Source of the DNA: Rhynchosporium graminicola
Taxonomy: Eukaryota; Ascomycota; Leotiomycetes; Helotiales; Ploettnerulaceae
NCBI GenBank assembly: GCA_900074885.1
Contig: FJUW01000014.1
Location: forward strand, 502,505 to 566,504
Direction: 5' to 3'
Length of the DNA stretch: 64,000 nucleotides
Shown here: piece after piece, positions 1 to 10,797 of the stretch
Position numbering within the stretch: the first letter of the stretch is position 1
Layout of the letters: each line of letters opens with the position of its first letter
Notes under the pieces: model-generated
The model's database searches: none
What the model was told of the DNA's origin: nothing
What the model saw: only the letters and a program-made list of their open reading frames with translations
Position numbers and translations under genes: made by a program

Positions 1-615
1 CGAGATTCTCTTTCTCTTCGGCTCCACCACAACCTCAAAATAACAGAGAAAAAGTGCAGGATACAGCAGACAGCACGCATTTCGACCTATGGAAGCAGAA
101 GCGCGCAGACACAAACAATCAGACGTAAAGAAAGGCCCTCAGATTAGCTCTCAAGTTCTCATCGCGAACACTTGCCTACTTCCCTCCCACCACCACTCCC
201 CCATATCCCAGACCACCGAAGCGGGATGAGATCAGGAGCAGCAGCAGCAGCACAAGATAAGTGGTAGGTTGGCCTGCAATTTTGGCTTATGACATTTTTT
301 GGTCATCACTGGGCATATCGAACGACAGTATGAAAAGTGCAACCATCCATCCCCACCGGCGTTTGGGCACTCGTCATGTTGTGGAGGAGCTTGCTCGGGT
401 CCGAGGGGTGTAGGGAGAGGGGCTAGAAGTTAAACGAATTAATATCGAGACCGCAGACACCAAAGGTCAGAAGGAAAGGTTGGGTGAGACTCACAGCGCT
501 CCTCCGATTGAAAACTAAGTGTGTACCCTCACCGACGCATTCGCCTCACCACCTCACATCAACATCCCACATAAAAGAGCACCCCACCCGCATCGTAGCC
601 CTCCCTTCGGCGAAG
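1..615. other. Window start, no gene recognised
   Basis: I see no supported coding region here. There is a short CAG/AGC run at about 237-252 and generally pyrimidine-rich sequence, as expected of promoter or 5' untranslated DNA. A gene leaving the window to the left cannot be excluded. Confidence 0.4.
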
Positions 616-962
616 ATGTCTCTGCTCAGCGCTCGGTAAGCGTCTCAGGTACGTTGCGATTGTCGTCATTGTCGCGCATCACCCTCTCTGATCCCACACC
701 TGACCCCGAATCCATCCTCACAAGAAAGAAACTCAAACTCAAAATCAGTGCAGAAAACGAAGAGAGGATCAAAACCTTCGACAAACTTATCAACAGAATG
801 AACAAACGGGTAGGTAGGATAGACAAGACACAGCGACCAGCTCAGATCTCTGTTCAACAAACACGCATTTCCGACCATAAGGGATGCGAGTCCCAGAGGC
901 TGGATATCGTGGGTTTAGCTCTTGAATGTGGGTTGGTTTTCGTCATTGCTGGTTGGAAATGA
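616..962 (+). CDS. Possible small two-exon gene, unrecognised
   Basis: This is a weak candidate. An ATG at 616 opens seven codons (MSLLSAR). A GTAAG donor follows at 636, and an acceptor at 723-724, preceded by a CTGAC branch-like site, restores an open frame. The second exon is rich in Lys and Glu (KKLKLKISAENEERIKTFDK) and runs to a stop at 962, ending in a hydrophobic tail. A second GTAGG donor near 809 could end that exon earlier. I recognise no family. It could equally be 5' leader sequence of the downstream ISY1 gene. Confidence 0.18.
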
Positions 963-1253
963 AAGGAATCCTGAGAAGACGCGAAGTTCACATTTTAGGT
1001 AGCGCGGCTGTGTGACGCGCTTGACTAGCGGCCGCGTTCCTGGTAGTGCGACTTAGCTTCAGCCTCATCGCGAATCATGAAGCTTTTCGATATCACTTCA
1101 GAGCTTCAACACCCCGCTTGTCCTTCATCGCACCACACCTCGACTCTCTATACCCTTCGCACCAATACCCATTCAAGCCCTTTGTAGCCTCTCTGAATCC
1201 GCACATTCTCTCGCCATCCTCTACCCAAGTCTCTTCGGAGCACCACCCTCACC

Positions 1254-2142
1254 ATGGTAAACCACCTCCCCTCCCCCCTCCTTCTATACCCAGACTGACA
1301 CTCCTCCAGGCACGTAACTCCGAAAAAGCGCAATCCATGCTCTTCCGCTTCCGGGAGTCCCAACAAGCCGATCTGGGAATCATCGACGCGGGTCGGACTC
1401 GTCGTCCCAAAATGATCACCGAAGTCACATCCATCCCCGCCTGCGAGAAATGGCGCGGCCAAGTGCTCAAAGAGATCTCTCGCAAGGTGTCTAAGATCCA
1501 AGAAGCGAGTCTCAGTGACTTTATGATCAGAGATCTGAATGACGAGATTAATAAGTTGATGCGCGAGAAACACATGTGGGAGGTGCAGGTGAGGAATTTG
1601 GGGGGACCGAATTATATGAGAGGGGGAGGGGCGGTGTATGATGATGATGGGGTGGAGATCAAGGGTGCGGGGAAGGGTTATAGGTAGGTTTTATCCATCT
1701 TCGCTGGCTTGCCCTATTGCCTGAAAGCTCTACGTTCGAAGAAGATGTGGTTATGTTATGAACCGCGCTTAACGACTTGACCAGGTATTTCGGCCGCGCC
1801 AAAACCCTCCCAGGAATAGCAGAACTCTTCGCGTCTTCCAAACCCACCAAACCCACGAAAGTCAATCCAGGGTCCGATCTCCGGAAACTCGTAGACGCTT
1901 CTTACTACGGCTACAATCTCGATGAAGAAGACGGGACCCTATTAGCGTATGAAACGCAGAAGGAACAAGAGGCCTTCGAGAATCTGTTGCAGAATGGGGA
2001 GGGGGAGAAGAGGAATGATTGGATACCCTTACCTGGGGATGAGGGGAATGGCGAATGGTGGAAGGTGCCGAGTCCGGAGGAGGTGCAGGAGGAGCTGGTG
2101 GAGAGGAGGAGGAGGAGGTTATTGGATAAACTGGGTTCGTGA
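1254..2142 (+). CDS. ISY1: Pre-mRNA-splicing factor ISY1
   Basis: ISY1 is a component of the NineTeen (Prp19-associated) complex that acts in the nucleus at the first step of splicing. The exons are 1254-1256, 1310-1683 and 1785-2142, giving 244 residues, which is the usual size for fungal ISY1. The first coding exon is only the ATG: an intron begins directly after it (GTAAAC at 1257), and splicing produces the family N-terminus MARNSEKAQSMLFRFRE. The signature RRPKMITEVTSIPACEKWR and the block GYRYFGRAKTLPG, which spans the second intron, are both present. The C-terminus is acidic, then Arg-rich (EELVERRRRRLLDKLGS). It converges on the transaldolase gene. The start is supported by the N-terminal family sequence. 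Without the first intron no good start exists in this frame. Confidence 0.93.
1257..1309 (+). other. Intron immediately after the ISY1 start codon
   Basis: This is a 53-nt GT..AG intron whose donor follows the ATG directly. The tract before the acceptor is strongly pyrimidine-rich, and the acceptor is CTCCTCCAG at 1301-1309. Confidence 0.85.
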
Positions 2143-2579
2143 GGAAGCTGGGCGATGATTTTGACAGCTATGTTTGTACCATCATCATTTTCGGCGGCGT
2201 TTGAGAGAGAACAATACCTATGTATATGCATGTGTCAATCAAGGAGACAGAACTCCTGCTTCACGATATATCTGCATAGATGCCACACATAAACTTCAGC
2301 TCTACAACTGTTGCATCTCGCTCTTCCTGTTACTATCAGGATTCTGGGCAAGCTTCGGCATAACATTACCCACGAATGTAGAATGCGGAGTGAGAGCACT
2401 GGTTGCATATCATTCAAACACCCAAAAGCACCAGAAAGTCATCAAGTGAAGCGAATCGCGAAAAAATCATTGCTCATTGAAGTATGCCTGCATCCACGCA
2501 TCATGTCCTTACAAATAGGGATTTACTGCCCACAATCTTCCTTCCCCTATCAAAATCCCAACCCAAAGCATCGAACCAA
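2143..2579. other. Convergent intergenic region between ISY1 and TAL1
   Basis: This is shared 3' flanking DNA of two convergent genes. I see no further gene and did not find a strong poly(A) signal that I would assign. Confidence 0.5.
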
Positions 2580-4013
2580 TTATGCCTCAATCTTAGCCTT
2601 AAGGATATCCTTCAACGTAACAGCATCAGCAGCAAACTTGCTGATACCCTCGCGCAATTTCTCAACACCCATCTGGTCCTCGTTGAAGTAGAAGCGGAAA
2701 TCGGACTCGTTGTCGATGAAGGTTTGCTTCTGGATGTCGAGGGATTTGGCGCCTGCAGAGTCAAGCTTCTTAGGTACGGCTTCAGTGGAACCCATCATCT
2801 CCTCGAGAAGGTTGGGCTGTAGGATGTTAGTGATGCGCTCGCTTGATTTCAAAGACGAAATGGTTGCTTCTCAATGGGACTTGCACAAGCGGTGGAGGCA
2901 GGAACTTACGGAGATAGTCAAGTAATCACAGCCAGCCAACTCGGTAATCTCGCCAACATTTCTGAAAGAAGCACCCATAACGATAGTCTTGTATCCGAAC
3001 TTTTTGTAGTAATCAAAGATGCTCTTCACAGATGCAACTCCTGGGTCCTCCTCCTTGCTGTAGGTCTTTCCAGTGCTGGCCTTGTACCAATCGAGAATAC
3101 GGCCAACGAAGGGAGAGATAAGGTAGGCACCGGCCTCAGCGGCCGCAACGGCTTGAACTTTGGAGAAGAGGAGAGTAAGGTTGCAGTTGATGCCGTGCTC
3201 CTTTTGGAGAATGCGAGCTGCTTGGATACCTTCCCAGGTGGAGGCGATCTTGATCAAGACGCGGGACTTGTCGACTCCAACGGACTTGTACAGCTGTTTA
3301 TTCATTAGTACTGGCTGTATTGGCACTGATGCCCAAGGACCTGTTGAAACAAGCTCCGAGATTTGGAGGCGATCATACCTCGATGATATGAAGAGCCTTG
3401 TCAACTGAACCCTTGGTATCGAACGAGAAACGAGCATCAACCTCAGTTGAGACCTTTCCAGGGACGATCTTCAAGATCTCCTTTCCGAACTCAACCAAAA
3501 GACGATCCAGGGTAGCGTCGGTCTTCTGGTCAATGTCCTTGCCATTCTCCTTTCCGTATGCGACGGCAACATCGATTAACTTGGCGTATTCGGGCTTCTT
3601 GGATGCGGCGAGGATGAGGGAAGGGTTGGTGGTAGCATCTTGGGGCTTGTATTTTCCGATGGCTAGGTTGAATCAGCACGGTGTTCGCCACAAATTGTGA
3701 GGACCTTGGATATGATCTGGAAGGATGTTGAGGAAGAAGCTCACTCTCGAAATCACCTGGAGGGAAAAAGGGTTAGCTGATGTCCCAACAAATTGCGGTG
3801 AAGAAAAAGCTTACCAGAGTCACTGACAACAGTCTGCAAACAGATGAAGCATTAGCAAACCAAAACTGCTCGATGAACCGTAAAAAATGCAATTGCAAGC
3901 CGATTTTTCAATGGCCATCAAAGTCCGAGTTCTCCGCCACTTTGCAGCAGCATTGGGATGGAGGGGTCACTCACGGTGCCAGAAGCCTTGAGTTGTTCTA
4001 AAGAGTTGCTCAT
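2580..4013 (-). CDS. TAL1: Transaldolase
   Basis: A cytosolic enzyme of the non-oxidative pentose phosphate pathway that moves a dihydroxyacetone unit between sugar phosphates. Six exons on the minus strand (4013-3975, 3833-3815, 3756-3745, 3662-3379, 3293-2910, 2816-2580) give 324 residues, the normal length of fungal transaldolase. Visible motifs are [16 protein letters not shown], with the phosphate/active-site region, and [13 protein letters not shown], which holds the Schiff-base lysine. Also present are NLTLLFS, the [11 protein letters not shown] block and [11 protein letters not shown]. The 5' part is unusually fragmented: exon 2 is 19 nt and exon 3 only 12 nt, and both are needed to read through [20 protein letters not shown]. 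Nothing suggests damage. Confidence 0.96.
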
Positions 4014-5700
4014 GATTGCGATTGTGTGGTGCGCAGATGTGGAGGGGTATATTATCAGCTGAAGGTATTCGCAGAAATGTCTTTGTAGGGGCGAGTGGTG
4101 TGTTGTTGTGGCTATGAAGAAGGAGGAGGAAGGGAAAAGATTTCGAAGGTTAAAAGGCTCCTCGGATTTTGACCCCTCCTTCCCTTCCCGTTGCTTCCTC
4201 CTTCGTTCGGAGGTCGTCTCAACCGCCCCCACCCACGCCCACGCCCACGCCCACGCACCCAAAGCTCCAGCCCCACCCAACCGTCATAATGGGATGGAAG
4301 CTGGATTACAGTACCCCCACGCTCCAATTAAAAGTCAAAGCCTGCTGTGCAGCACCTTTTTGATCTCTATGGGGTATCCAGAGCCTCGTCTTGAGCTCGA
4401 GTATTTGATCGTGGGACTAAGGGATCTTCAACCATTGTCACATCGAAAGGTGGAAATTACTTCAATATGTCACGAGAGCTTCATGGTCAAGATTCAAGAT
4501 CAAGATCACGACATCCAGGTCCGGATGATAAGCTCCGGTAACTTAACATAACATAGGTAAAACAACATCCCACTCTGCCGCTCCATCTACACGACTCGGC
4601 ACCGTTCTTCGGAGAACTTTTATTTATCCTTTCACCACGCGGCAAGAAAAGAGGCTAGCTATATGTATACATTATATACCTAGTAGCAAGTACATACGGA
4701 CCTATAATTGTGGGTAAGATCTAGAACCCCAAAACTTGTCAGCGAGCCCTCACAAAGTGACAAGCCCGATATCCGATAGCTCAGCCTTATTCATCCGCTT
4801 TATCCCCATTATAAGTATTAGCGTACAATTACGCAACTTCTGGTACGATGTAGGTATCTATCGTACCTGCTTCGGACTGGCGAGACTGGCTCGACTGGCA
4901 GCATCAATTGCCACTTGCGTCTCCGCTCCACGGACATCTGTAGTACTAAGTGCTACCTAAGTAAGTCCTTCGTAGGTAAGTACCTTGGTAATGATATTTA
5001 TGACAGCAAGCTCGGTGATTCGTTGGGATGTGGAAAGCGGATGCGGATGCGATTATGTAAGGCTCGAAGATGATTAATGGCTGCGTCGGAGGTGATAAAT
5101 GCCTACCGACTATAGGATGGAAAGGGAAAATGATTCCATACTCCAGACGCATGTCCCTAATGACTAATCTGATTGTCCATAGGGGCAAATCACTAACGGG
5201 CCCCTGATATTGTGTCAAATCCCTGAAAGGATCAGAGGGGATAATTTATCAACTTGGAGAATCATGTGTATTGCCTCTGTTCAGATTCCAATTCATGACT
5301 AGGTACCTCCTCGAAGCTTACCCTTCAAAGGCGAATAGCCTCATGATCAGCCTATTCCCCACGAGAAGGCTTGAGAAGAAAATGAAGCCTCAACTATCTT
5401 ATTAAAAAAAAACTCGGTCTTCGCAGAGGTCACGTGCTCAAACAACACGTCGAATCATTTTGACCAAGTAACTTCTGACGCAATTTCCTTATCAGTCGAC
5501 CAGCAAAAGAACGAAACCTCCGTATATCGCCAGAGTACCTAAACAACCAAAATCGCCATCTGCGGTTTTGCTCCTTCGCTTACCAAGAAGTCACGCCTCC
5601 GAGCCGAGCAACATCCAACATCCAACATCCAATATCCAATCCCTTTCGAGTAAGTCGTTAATGATGAACTCATGTACACACCCGTGACATCACCGATTCA
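4014..5700. other. TAL1 promoter and long intergenic region
   Basis: No convincing gene. It contains a CCCACG-type hexanucleotide run at about 4230-4258 within the TAL1 upstream region, then mostly unremarkable DNA. At about 5607-5640 there are four adjacent copies of an ATCCAAC-like heptamer. Just after them a GTAAGT donor (about 5651) and a TTCATAG acceptor (about 5702) look like an intron in the leader of a transcript running to the right. Confidence 0.4.
4230..4258. repeat. CCCACG hexanucleotide repeat
   Basis: About four tandem copies of CCCACG/CCACGC lie some 220 nt upstream of the transaldolase start codon. They are visible directly in the sequence. Confidence 0.8.
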
Positions 5701-5724
5701 TAGGCTGGCTGTATCGAAACCCGA

Positions 5725-6000
5725 GATGGCACTACCAGGCACGTGAGATTCTCAACCTCCCAATTGCCACACTCAACATGTACTGCAACTATCACACAAC
5801 CTCCCTTCCCTCGGGAAACAGCATCATCATCTTAGACATCTACGAGAGTCAGCTCAATCATATCTTTCTTCTCCCCTGTAACCAGAATAATGAAGGCCGA
5901 CCCAGTACCAGGCTGTACGATCTATTCACCACTCGGCAGAGGAACCTACTGCAAAATGAACATTCTGTGCGTTTAGGACGCTCAAGCAACTATAGTTGAA
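5725..6000 (+). pseudogene. Possible truncated gene start, unrecognised
   Basis: An ATG near 5725 (MALPG) follows an intron-like leader element. Splicing from the GTGAG after it to an acceptor near 5890 would join it in frame to a short reading frame containing PGCTIYSPLGRGTYC. That frame stops within about 35 codons, and the same frame stays readable for a few codons past the stop (DAQATIVEAR). The pattern of a leading MALPG and a Y-x-P-x-G-x-GTY block resembles the start of exosome CSL4 proteins, but the match is short and could be chance. No downstream CSL4-like domain is present. Confidence 0.15.
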
Positions 6001-6207
6001 GCGCGATAGAGAAGGTCTTGTGTTGTTTAAGAACCCGAGCTTCTGTTGAGTATGGAGAAGAGTAAGAAAGTCCTGTAGGTTTGTTCGATGAGGCAGTGAG
6101 CTTTGAATTTTCTATTATGTGTGAAGATCAATTCCTGATCACGTATGAACAAGGTATCTCGCGGCTTTGAATAAATCGGAGCCTCCGAATACCGAGAATA
6201 AACACGC

Positions 6208-8276
6208 TCAAACCATACCAGACCCCAAGCACTCGTTCCCACCTCCTTTCACATTCTCACAATTCCCATCCTCTTCACCCCTCTCGTCATCCAAGCCATC
6301 TCCCCTCCCCTCCTTCACCACCTCATCCTGCAGTCCTCCCTTCCTAAAAGCCCAGCAATCCACCCATCTCAACGTCTCTCTAACCCAGATCCACTCTCCG
6401 CACCACAGCCTAAACGGCACCAACGCAATAATCAACACCGGAAAAGCAGGCGCGGCTTTTCTCAACGTGACCGGAAAAGCAGGCGCGGCTTTGCTCAACG
6501 TGACCGCAAAAACGCCCGCAGTCAGCACGATTTGCGTTACCGTGAATCCATGGACACCTCACCACGTAACATCCCTCGGCAACTTTGGAAGATCTTCCTC
6601 GGAGAATGTCAACATGTAAGCGAAACGATGCAGGATCGGGTTCGAAGCGAGAGTTTGCTCGCCCATGAAGAGGAAGAGTCCCACGAGGACTGAAGTGGGC
6701 GTGAGGCCTAAGACGCGCTGGAGAGGAGGGCAGATGAAGGCTAAAATCAAAGCGGATCGGAGGAAGGGTGACCGGCGCTGTTCGTACACCTCTTCCCGTT
6801 CCTTGATAACCGTTTCTCGTTCTCCGGCTTCTGGGTCTGCAGTCACGACCTCGGTCCGTACGGTGTGCATCAGAGATTCGGAATGTAGCGGTGCTTGAGG
6901 CAACAGACCGTTCGCGGGTGGTATCCCTAGAATCCCACAAAGTGCGCTCGTGGTGCCGAGAAATACTATATCCCGTGCAAAGCCTCCGTGTTTCTTGATC
7001 CCGTACCGGTCGAGCGTGCAGATTATGCTGCTTTTCTCATGATCGAAGAAAAATAGAACGGTGATGATGGCGCCTGGTATGATGGATAAGAATATCCATT
7101 CAATAGGCAGTTTCCAGAATTCTACGAAGAATGTTGTTCGGTCAGGAGTGGATGGTCGGAAAGAGGTTTGCACCACGAGAGTCTGTTTATCCATACTCGC
7201 GAGCTCCCCGATGTTAGGCATACCAATAAAAAGGATAATCGAAATAGCGACAGCGTATTCTGCCAGACCCATACGTATATATCGATGGAAAAGCGGCTTC
7301 CACGAATTGGCCGTTGAGAGGAACACAGCTAGGAGGAACGTCCCAATAGCGCCAATGACGGAGTAGAGGAAGGATGCGAAGGAGACTTGAGCGTGGTTTC
7401 GCTGCAATTCCTGGACGGCTTTGTGGAAGTAGATGATGCTGTTTAGAAGCGAAAGTATGCCTGCGCTGAAAGTCGTAACGTATTGCATTGGTTCAGGCGT
7501 GGGCTTTGAAGGTCGCGAGGAGGTAGTGCATCCAGCCGGCATAGATGAGGGACCATGCCATCAAGGATAGGAAATCAACCTAAGGCTATGAGTACCATTA
7601 TTTCAACTTGTGTTGTGAACTGCATGAAAAGAAACCTCGCAAAGCTCATATATAATCTCAGCAAGGACCGCAAAAGGTCCCGTAACACCCAGGATCGTCA
7701 GAGGTGGAATCGAAAATCTACCTTCTATCAGCTCATTCTCTCCTCATCTCAAACACAAAATCAAAATCATAAGCTCACAGCTAGAAAATAATCCCACACA
7801 GCCCTGTACTAAAACACAATCTCGATCGTCCTCCACGTCATCCCCGTTCTTACATAAAGATCACTCGCGAACGTGATACCCGGCAAGATATTCGTGAAGA
7901 GCACATGGACGGCACTCGCAAAGATCAATTGATTGAACAACGTCCAATCGGAGATATATCGTTTTCGGATATTGCTGATATCTTGCTTCAGAAGTCTGAA
8001 TGGGCGTAGTTTCCCTCCTTGTCTGAATTGAATTTGCAGCTTTTGCAGAAATGGTGTTCTGGTGGGTGTGTTCATCGAGGCATGATTGTCTTTGGAGTGA
8101 TTTTGGAAGTCCTTTTCGAGCATCCCTTGACTTCGTGAGATTGCTTCGATATCGATTCCTGTTTCCGCGACCTCTTTTCTATCCGTCTCCATGACCTTGC
8201 TTGGATCCTCTGTTACAGTGTGCGAAGAATTCCGCGAGCCAGGCTCTGTTTTGATCTCTGGTTTGTTTATCATCAC
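6208..8276 (-). pseudogene. SLC4-family anion exchanger / borate transporter, broken
   Basis: The intact family (HCO3- transporter / Bor1-like) moves borate or bicarbonate across the plasma membrane. Reading right to left, an N-terminal cytoplasmic part leads into ISNIRKRYISDWTLFNQL and the first membrane segments (to 7812). Then come STGLCGIIF, PLTILGVTGPFAVLAE, MAWSLIYAGWMHYLLATF and a long block (7488-6562) with LPIEWIFLSIIPGAI and GIPPANGLLPQAPLHSES. Lesions: an extra T after EIVF (near 7810); TAG in place of a serine codon after GIIF (about 7783); TGA plus one extra base at 7495-7489, just before MQYVT; TGA at 6561-6559 after RDVTW. A 33-bp in-frame tandem duplication repeats KAAPAFPVTL. 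With this many lesions it should not make a full transporter. Introns in the family model are partly recognisable between these blocks. Confidence 0.85.
6440..6505. repeat. 33-bp tandem duplication in the SLC4 pseudogene
   Basis: Two adjacent 33-bp copies (6440-6472 and 6473-6505) differ by one or two bases. On the minus strand they duplicate the segment KAAPAFPVTL of a conserved membrane region that occurs once in the family as I know it. Confidence 0.9.
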
Positions 8277-10269
8277 CCACGACGATCGCTTACGCAGAGC
8301 CTAAACCATCTCATCTTCCCACAACCATTCAGCCATCTTTAAATATCATCTCAGAATTAACTGCTGTGTAGCAGTAGTTGTCATCTCATTGGCATAGCAG
8401 TAAAAGATTTTTTCGAAGGTCTTGGTGACGAGTCAACGCTCTCTGGTTTGCCACGTGCAGAGCATCTAAAAATTGCCCAGAGTCTTGACCGCGCGGCGAC
8501 GCTAAACCTGGATGAGACCATGGAGTCTAGACTGGAGTGTAATGGTGCGCCTATGCTTCCCCGATTGGGTAACCTCAATTTCGTTCAGTCCCCCAGCAGA
8601 GATCAACCCTGACTATCACGAATCTTGTAATATGGGGAAGTAAAACAAGAGATAGGAAATGCGCGTATGGTTAATGCGCGTATGGTTGAGACCAGAACCC
8701 AGTGAGTCCACTTTGCTGAATCAGATTTTGCCGACCCTGCATTTTCGTAGTTTAGCGAGCGAGCGGGTGGTGTTTGTTGACTTCTGGTTTGTTTCTCCTT
8801 CACTTAGCTCATACTGTCCTCGCTTGCGTCGCTTGCGAGACCGACGATTCATAGCGATTGCAGCTTCCACCACAATTCAGTGCGAGATGCAACATCTGCA
8901 GACCAGCCCAAAACAACGAAGTGTGACGGAAAGTGCTCAGAACTTCAAGCAAGTAGAGAAACAAAAGAGAGGAATATTCAAGACGTTGGACCTATGCTGG
9001 ACGATTTTCAAGCGCCAGACCGTGCCAGTTGCCTGAGAGAGTGCCGCTCAGCGACCACAATCACTACACATCGAGATATGCAACACTACGACAGCCTGTC
9101 ATATACAGTATTCAACGGTAATAATCGACACCATATTCAATGCTACTGGCCAAAAGTAAGCAGAAGATGTCTAGCCTTATCTTTCCGCATGTGCAAATGG
9201 ACTAATTCTCCATAGAATGCCCTCACCCATTCCAATGACATAGGTTTCACCCTCCCATACGTTCATGCCCAAATACCGGGCGTTGAGTCCTCAGAATAGC
9301 AGAGATGGTTCTACGTAATAGGAAAGGCCGAATGTCCAATACATCTATCGAATCTTCTGAAACATCATTTGAAAGCATCGTCCGCCACTTTCCCGCACTG
9401 TTCTATGTGACGTGGTACGCGGCACACGAGAGGAGATTGGGATATTCTAACCCTAAATCATATGGTATACGAAGGAGGAGCTCGATCAGGTAGTTCAAAG
9501 TTCAAATTTCCTTCGGAATTGCCATGCGTGTTTTTGTTATTTCTAAGGTATACCTCTCCTTACCCTTCCTGTGTACTACAAGTATACCTTCCTATACCCT
9601 ACAGACCTCTCTAACCCGCTTCTACTCGTAAACGCGCGAAGACTCTATCACTCTCCCTGCTAATCGTCAGTAGTAAAGTGGTCTCCCTTCCTTATATATG
9701 CCTTATAATCGTACATTCAGCCTACTACCCGTCTCTGAGAGTGAGACCAGAAGGAGGGAAATTTAAGTAAGTAAGGGCTGCTTTAAGGCTATATCTGATC
9801 TCAAGTCATACCTAAGGTTTACAAGTTTATAGAGCGGTATGTGTTCCTAGGTATTGATGCATGCAAAACAAAAGAGATTGTTGGCACGGTGTCATTCAAC
9901 TAGTAAAACTAATCGAGATCAGCTGTATCAGGAGATACATTAAGGCCTTCTAGCCTTGAAGTTCTTTTTAGCAAGGACGCAGGATTGATATACTACTACT
10001 AGAATATCAACATCAACGATGTGTGTCACCGTTCCTTGTGACTCCAACAGAAATACTATCAGTACGCAAGTAGGATGATACAAACAAGCTTGAATTCGGC
10101 CTCCGCTCACCTGAGAATAAAACCCTAATCGTCGAATGGTAGGTAGGATATTAGGATTCGATTTCTCTTGTCACTCTCAGCACCAAAATGCTTTTCAATT
10201 TCCACCAACCCATCAATTCACTCGCCAACGACTATCAATAGCCTTCAAGTCCCAAAAAATCTCGCTCAA
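8277..10269. other. Gene-free stretch, partly degenerate
   Basis: No supported coding region. At 8658-8687 a 15-bp unit (ATGCGCGTATGGTTA-like) occurs twice in tandem. From about 9540 to 10100 the sequence has many TA and TAAG/TATA-type words and no long reading frame, which is the look of old repeat DNA altered by repeat-induced point mutation. I could not identify the original element. Confidence 0.4.
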
Positions 10270-10797
10270 TCAATATCTCTTATCACCATCAGCCCCCGGC
10301 AGTGCACCCTCACGATTCTTCGTCTCCCCCGCAAATGTTCCCGTGAGCCGCTCACGATCACCCGCATTAGCTACCTGCTCATTCTTAAGAACACCTTCTT
10401 TCTACACCCGACGATATCAGCACAAAAATCTTCACTACCCATGAGAGTCTCTCCAACTTCGAGCACGAGGAAGGAAGGACGAAACTCACATCCCCCATAG
10501 CCCCATCAACACCCTTATTAAACTCTCCTCGAATCTTCTCGCCCACACCATGAATACCCGCCAAGACGCCCTTGACTCCACCTGCTGCTCCACCTCCAGT
10601 CTTTTTACAAGTCAGCATACATACATCCCCAAAGGCCAAAACTTGGAATTATAAAGAAGTAATAGATGTACCGTAGAAGAATGAGTCGTAGTGCCAGCAG
10701 TGGAAGACTCATAAGCTGTCCCAGTTCCGATCGGTTCATTACCCCTTCCGGTTGCAGAGAGGCTCTCTGTTTGGCCGATGGGATTGCGTTGTGCCAT
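10270..10797 (-). CDS. Small Gly-rich hydrophilic protein, 122 aa, unknown function
   Basis: Three exons (10797-10672, 10600-10490, 10401-10270) splice in phase 0 into a 122-residue protein. The start is the first ATG (MAQRNPIGQTESLS). The N-terminal third is rich in Ser, Thr and Gly. The middle (GGGAAGGVKGVLAGIHGVGE, then KIRGEFNKGVDGAMGD) looks like a glycine-rich amphipathic segment. The C-terminus is charged (GETKNREGALPGADGDKRY). There is no signal peptide and no clear membrane span. Similar small glycine-rich proteins are common in filamentous fungi, but I assign no function. The clean splice sites and in-frame closure support a real gene. Confidence 0.75.

Noticed and set aside
4108..4551. 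Plus-strand frame with a His-Ala repeat (HAHAHAHAP)
   Set aside because: The repeat comes from the CCCACG microsatellite. The frame overlaps the TAL1 promoter and has no splice or domain support.
6410..6940. 176-codon minus-strand frame inside the SLC4 region
   Set aside because: It is a different frame from the conserved transporter blocks, Arg-rich and without features. A shadow.
8659..9215. Overlapping plus-strand frames of 111-125 codons
   Set aside because: No recognisable motifs. They start in a tandem 15-bp duplication, and neither frame has coherent composition.
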